In this document: one piece after another, positions 60,731-64,000 of the stretch
Layout of the letters: each line of letters opens with the position of its first letter
Position numbering within the stretch: the stretch's first letter is position 1
DNA from: AV80 sp035536995
GTDB lineage: Bacteria; Verrucomicrobiota; Verrucomicrobiia; Chthoniobacterales; UBA10450
Length of the DNA stretch: 64,000 nucleotides
NCBI GenBank assembly: GCA_035536995.1
Contig: DATLNB010000007.1
Location: 1-64,000 of the forward strand
Direction: 5' to 3'
Notes under the pieces: generated by a model
The model's input: the letters and a program-made list of their open reading frames with translations, nothing else
Database searches by the model: none
Told to the model about the DNA's origin: nothing
Translations under genes and position numbers: made by a program

Positions 60731-62215
60731 TTACATCGGCTCGGCCACGTTTCGGGCGCGATCTTCGAATCGCGTGAATTCCTTCAGGAACGTGAGGGCG
60801 ATTTCCCCAACGGGGCCGTTACGTTGCTTTGCGATGATCAGCTCGGCTTCGCCCGCTTTTTCGGCCCGGGCATCTTCGTCCTCTTCGTAAATCTCCGGCC
60901 TGACCAGTAGCCCGACGAGATCCGCGTCCTGTTCTATCGAGCCGGACTCGCGGAGATCGCTTAAGCGCGGCTTGCCGCCGGTGCGGGCCTCCGGTTGCCG
61001 GTTGAGCTGGGCCAGGACCACGAGCGGCACCTTCAGCTCCTTCGCCAGTCCTTTTAGTCCCGACGAAATTTCGGAAATCTCGAGCTGCCGGTTGTCCTGC
61101 GCGCGGCGGGTCGTGGAGCGCAGGAGCTGCAAATAATCGACCACGATCAGCTTGATATCTTTCTGCGCCTTGAGCCGGCGCGCTTTCGCTCGCAGCTCGA
61201 GAATGCTGAGGCTCGCGCTGTCATCGATGAAGATTTGCGCTTCGGCGAGCTTGGAGGCCGCTGCCGTCAGGCTCGGGAAATCGCGCTCGGCCAGGAAACC
61301 GTCGCGCACTTTTTGCAGATTCACCCGCGCGCGAGAGCAGAGAAGACGTTGGACCAGCTGCTGGCTGCTCATTTCCAGACTGAAAACGGCGACCGGCAGC
61401 TTTTCATTGATCGCCACATGTTCGGCAATGTTCATGGCCAGCGCGGTTTTGCCCATGCTCGGCCGGGCCGCGATCACGATCATTTCGGCCTCGTGCAATC
61501 CGTTGGTCATTCGGTCGAGCTCGGCGAAGCCCGTCGAAATACCGGTGATGCCTCCGCGGCGTTCGTAAAGCTGCTCGATGGCCTCGATCGCTTCCATCAC
61601 CTGGTCCTTCATCGTCAGGACCTGTCCCTTGAACCGATCCTCGCCCACGGAAAAAATCTTCTGCTCTACTTCGTCCAGCAGGTTGTTCACTTCGTCCTGT
61701 TCCTCGAAAGAGCGACGGACGCTTTCCGTGCAGGCGGCGATGATCTCGCGCAGGATGTATTTGTCGCGAACGATCTCGAGGTAGTAGGTGACGTTCGCCG
61801 CGGTCGGGACAAAGGTGAAGAGGCTCGTCACCGCCGACGCGCCGCCGACAGTTTCCAGCAGGTTCCGGTCGCGCAGAACTTGCGTGAATGTGATCAGGTC
61901 GATGCCCTGGCCAGCATTCCAAAGTTCAACCAGCACGAGGTAGATCGTCTGGTGCGCGGGAACATAAAAATAGTTCTCGTTAATCTTCTCGACGCATTCG
62001 GCAATAATGTCGCGCGGCGAAATCAGCATCGAACCCAGGACGCCTTGCTCCGCCTCGATGCTATGCGGCAGGGTTCTGTGAATATCCTGGGGAGAACCTG
62101 TGAGTGACTCACCGTTCCGAGGCCCGCCATTTTTTTCCGGCCAGCCTCGGCCGGGCGCGTTGCCCGATTTCTTACGAGACTGCTGTCCTCCTCGCAGGGA
62201 TGGATCAGTAGCCAA
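60731..62215 (-). CDS. dnaB: Replicative DNA helicase DnaB
   Basis: DnaB is the ring helicase of the replication fork. About 494 residues: an N-terminal domain from PHSIEAEQGVLGSMLISP, a linker, and a RecA-like C-terminal domain with IAARPSMGKTALAMNIA (Walker A), VFSLEMSSQQLVQRLLC, IVVDYLQLLRS (Walker B) and RNGPVGEIALTFLKEFTRF at the end. No intein is inserted at the P-loop or the other usual sites. The start is a TTG directly after the rplI stop (TAATTG), giving a basic Gly/Arg/Lys-rich leader. rplI-dnaB is a common bacterial order. Confidence 0.96.
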   Translation of the reverse strand: MATDPSLRGGQQSRKKSGNAPGRGWPEKNGGPRNGESLTGSPQDIHRTLPHSIEAEQGVLGSMLISPRDIIAECVEKINENYFYVPAHQTIYLVLVELWNAGQGIDLITFTQVLRDRNLLETVGGASAVTSLFTFVPTAANVTYYLEIVRDKYILREIIAACTESVRRSFEEQDEVNNLLDEVEQKIFSVGEDRFKGQVLTMKDQVMEAIEAIEQLYERRGGITGISTGFAELDRMTNGLHEAEMIVIAARPSMGKTALAMNIAEHVAINEKLPVAVFSLEMSSQQLVQRLLCSRARVNLQKVRDGFLAERDFPSLTAAASKLAEAQIFIDDSASLSILELRAKARRLKAQKDIKLIVVDYLQLLRSTTRRAQDNRQLEISEISSGLKGLAKELKVPLVVLAQLNRQPEARTGGKPRLSDLRESGSIEQDADLVGLLVRPEIYEEDEDARAEKAGEAELIIAKQRNGPVGEIALTFLKEFTRFEDRARNVAEPM

Positions 62216-62752
62216 TTATTTTGAGTCGGTGCGTTTTCGAATTGGTCGCGCCTTTTCCGTGACCTCGCCTGTCGGCTCGGGCGCGGGCGCTTCTTCGCGG
62301 GCAGATTTGACCTGGAAAATGAAACGAGCGGTGACGTCCTGGTGCAACTTGATCGGAATTTCGTGCTCGCCGGTGTTTTTGATCGGATGTTCGAGAACGA
62401 TGCGATGGCGTTCGATCTCGTTGCCGAGCTCGTTCTTCAAACGTTTCACGAGGTCCTGGGAAGTGATCGAACCGAAAGCTTTGCCGCTCTCGCCGGTCTC
62501 GAGGGTGAAGGTGACGCGCAGCTTCCCGATCCGGCGAGCCAGCTCTTCAGCAGCGTTGAGCTCGGCGGCCTCCCGCGCGGCGCGCTTTGCCTTCAGATTA
62601 TCGAGCTGACGGAGAGTCTGCTTGGTAACTTCGTAAGCCTTGCCGTGGGGCAAGAGATAATTACGCGCGTATCCGCGACGCACTTTGACCACATCCGCCT
62701 CAGCCCCAAGGCCTGGGATGTTTTCCGTGAGAATGATTTGAGTCGAAGGCAT
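62216..62752 (-). CDS. rplI: 50S ribosomal protein L9
   Basis: L9 binds 23S rRNA and protrudes from the large subunit. MPSTQIILTENIPGLGAEADVVKVRRGYARNYLLPHGKA (seen as parts IILTENIPGLG, VKVRRGYARNYLLP) is the N-terminal RNA-binding domain; a long helix (LDNLKAKRAAREAAELNAAEEL) and the C-terminal domain (GESGKAFGSITSQDLVKRL) follow. At 178 residues it is about 30 longer than usual because of a charged tail ending KRTDSK. dnaB starts directly after its stop. In many genomes rpsF-ssb-rpsR-rplI lie together; here rpsF/ssb sit at the other end of the window. Confidence 0.96.
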   Translation of the reverse strand: MPSTQIILTENIPGLGAEADVVKVRRGYARNYLLPHGKAYEVTKQTLRQLDNLKAKRAAREAAELNAAEELARRIGKLRVTFTLETGESGKAFGSITSQDLVKRLKNELGNEIERHRIVLEHPIKNTGEHEIPIKLHQDVTARFIFQVKSAREEAPAPEPTGEVTEKARPIRKRTDSK

Positions 62753-62839
62753 AAAGAAACAAAACGCCCGGGATAGTCGCCGAGCGGGAGTGGTATGAAA
62801 GCAGTGAGCGCCGTTGCTGTCAACGCGTCACGGCAAATA

Positions 62840-63397
62840 TTAAACCATCCCGAGCTTCATCCGCCCGGCCTCGCTGATCATGCTCTGGTTCCAGGGCGGA
62901 TCCCAGACCAGTTGCACTTCGGCTTCGTCAACGCCGTCAATCGTGAGAATCTTGCTTTGAGCGTCATGCGCGATAGCTGGACCCATCCCGCAACCCGGCG
63001 CGGTGAGCGTCATTTTCACGTCCACCTTCGTGCCACCTTCTGGCCGCTTCGTCAGCTGGCAATCGTAAACCAAACCGAGATCAACGATGTTCACCGGAAT
63101 TTCCGGGTCGTAACATTGTTTCAATTGGTCCCAGACCATTTTCTCGTCCACTTCGCCATCGCCGGAGCCCGGCTGTTTCGCGGCGCCATTCGTCGAGACT
63201 GTGCTCTCCAGGCCGAGCGCGTCGGCATCCCTTTCGGCGACGCGCGCCAACCCTTGATAGGTCGCGACCGTGTAGGTTCCGCCGAGCGCCTGCGTGATTA
63301 CCCCGGGTGTTCCCGCGGGGATTGTTGTTTTCGTCCCGCTTGGGATTTGGATGGCTTCAACGTCGCGGGACAGAGTGAATTCGGTGTTTTCGTGCAT
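62840..63397 (-). CDS. sufT: Fe-S assembly protein SufT (MIP18/DUF59 family)
   Basis: SufT assists iron-sulfur cluster maturation. The N-terminal 60 residues (FTLSRDVEAIQIPSGTKTTIPAG and TQALGGTYTV) are the SufT-specific domain. The DUF59/MIP18 domain follows from about residue 85: DQLKQCYDPEIPVNIVDLGLVYD, VDVKMTLTAPGCGMGPAIAHDAQ (with the conserved TxPGC cysteine) and VQLVWDPPWNQSMIS. The 185-residue length fits the TIGR-type SufT group. It lies downstream of the IscU-like gene on the same strand. Confidence 0.93.
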   Translation of the reverse strand: MHENTEFTLSRDVEAIQIPSGTKTTIPAGTPGVITQALGGTYTVATYQGLARVAERDADALGLESTVSTNGAAKQPGSGDGEVDEKMVWDQLKQCYDPEIPVNIVDLGLVYDCQLTKRPEGGTKVDVKMTLTAPGCGMGPAIAHDAQSKILTIDGVDEAEVQLVWDPPWNQSMISEAGRMKLGMV

Positions 63398-63415
63398 GAG
63401 GAGCGCTTGCTTTCA

Positions 63416-63494
63416 GCCACAGATTAACACGGATTTTCACGGATGACCGAAGAACTCCTCTTCAATCCGGGTTTGATCCGTGTTCATCTGTGGC
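63416..63494. repeat. Inverted 'CACAGATxAACACGGAT' repeat overlapping the scaffold gene 3' end
   Basis: Left arm GCCACAGATTAACACGGAT (from 63416), extended by TTTCACGGAT, and right arm GATCCGTGTTCATCTGTGG (63475-63493) are inverted copies, separated by about 30 bases. The right arm encodes the last ten residues of the IscU-type protein. Words like CACAGATGAACACGGAT are common dispersed repeats in environmental genomes, from memory. Confidence 0.75.
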
Positions 63495-63965
63495 CAGAAC
63501 GATTTTCACCTTCTTTGGGGCGGACTCGGCGCCTGCGAAACTCTGGAGTAACGTCGGCGCGGCCGCTTTACTCACGCTCTTTGCCGGGGTGGCTTCGCCG
63601 CTCAGCGCAGAACGCAAGGCGCCCTCGACTAATTGTGCACAGTGAATCTTGACCGGCGGCAGCGCTCCGAGCGGCGCGGCCAGTTCTTCCCCCGACATCG
63701 ATTGCGCTTCAGCGATGGTTTTCCCCGCAAGCAGTTCCGTCGCGACGCTCGCGACTGCGATCGCAGTCTGGCACCCGAACGTCTGGAATGTCGCGCGGTC
63801 GATCACCTTGCGGCCATCCTGTTCCTTGAATTTTACCCACATGCGCAACATGTCGCCGCAATCGGCGCTTCCCACGGTCCCGATCGCGTCGGCGTCTTTC
63901 ATTTCACCGAGGTTGCGCGGGTTCTTGACCGCGTCCTCGATCCTGGATTGGAGATCGTCGCTCAT
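63462..63965 (-). CDS. IscU/NifU-type Fe-S cluster scaffold protein
   Basis: A 167-residue scaffold on which Fe-S clusters are assembled. The three ligand cysteines are in GSADCGDMLRMWVKF, TFQTFGCQTAIAVAS and PPVKIHCAQLVEGAL; the DCGD aspartate that tunes release is present. NPRNLGEMKDADAIG matches the family start. After about residue 125 comes an Ala/Lys/Ser-rich linker, and the final residues ATDEHGSNPD are encoded by a palindromic repeat, so the native C-terminus may have been replaced. SufT is downstream; an upstream gene overlaps its ATG. Confidence 0.92.
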   Translation of the reverse strand: MSDDLQSRIEDAVKNPRNLGEMKDADAIGTVGSADCGDMLRMWVKFKEQDGRKVIDRATFQTFGCQTAIAVASVATELLAGKTIAEAQSMSGEELAAPLGALPPVKIHCAQLVEGALRSALSGEATPAKSVSKAAAPTLLQSFAGAESAPKKVKIVLATDEHGSNPD

Positions 63966-64000
63966 GTCTGCTCGACGTGATATCGCGGCAGTTTGGGATC
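63962..64000 (-). CDS. C-terminal end of an upstream gene, possibly a cysteine desulfurase (partial)
   Basis: The minus strand is open from the window edge (codons DPKLPRYHVEQT) to TGA at 63964-63962, which overlaps the ATG of the scaffold gene (ATGA). Twelve residues are too few to identify it. Because Fe-S scaffold genes often follow a cysteine desulfurase gene (sufS/iscS), that is the likely candidate, but this rests only on context. Confidence 0.35.
   Translation of the reverse strand, partial: DPKLPRYHVEQT

Overview
The window is a GC-rich chromosomal segment with no phage, plasmid or CRISPR region. Gene content points to a diderm bacterium: LpxA, a TolC-like porin, lipoproteins with lipoboxes, and a type B succinate dehydrogenase sdhCAB. 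The repeated 'NVLIGGFI' exported modules and the overall gene style suggest Verrucomicrobia, probably a Chthoniobacterales/Spartobacteria-like lineage. This assignment is inferred from protein style, not from a marker-gene search. No gene-free stretch exceeds 300 bases.

Left part (1-24 kb), mostly housekeeping: the tail of a likely rpsF, then ssb, dprA, a zinc alcohol dehydrogenase, a topoisomerase III with extra C-terminal repeats, a membrane-anchored TIR protein, nrdR with a coupled unknown gene, a HIT protein, a lipoprotein L,D-transpeptidase, tRNA-Ser(GCU) with a good promoter, moeA, a MarR regulator, a TolC-like protein, a YfiH-family protein, lpxA-radC, a polyprenyl synthase, a cyclic-nucleotide-binding protein, a lipoate ligase-like protein, pyrF, ispE and sdhCAB.

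Middle (24-43 kb), a surface/glycan region: a polytopic membrane protein, two exported repeat proteins (one with RCC1 repeats), then a long run on the minus strand. In transcription order that run is ridA, pyrE, a sugar-nucleotide epimerase, a DPM1-like GT2, two paralogous GT-C-like membrane proteins, a beta-helix surface protein, a double-domain GT2, a GT4 and a methyltransferase. Many of these genes overlap by 1-8 bases. The likely logic is that a polyprenyl-phosphate sugar is made at the membrane and used by GT-C-type transferases on the other side, while GT2/GT4 enzymes build a glycan.

Right part (43-64 kb): secA, a PMT/ArnT-like GT-C protein, recQ, a fourth GT-C-like paralogue with a TMTC-like TPR protein, a second L,D-transpeptidase-like protein, an AP2-like small basic protein, a KsgA-Nudix fusion, a degenerate GTPase with a DUF697-like membrane domain, transketolase, dnaB, rplI, sufT, an IscU-type scaffold and the tail of one more gene.

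Two themes stand out. First, four paralogues (24.2, 36.8, 38.7 and 50.9 kb) form an apparently uncharacterised GT-C-like family, whose C-terminal module also seems to occur inside the large GT2. Second, several families of short palindromic repeats sit exactly at gene 3' ends and supply stop codons or C-terminal tails (2.88, 14.92, 55.77 and 63.46 kb).
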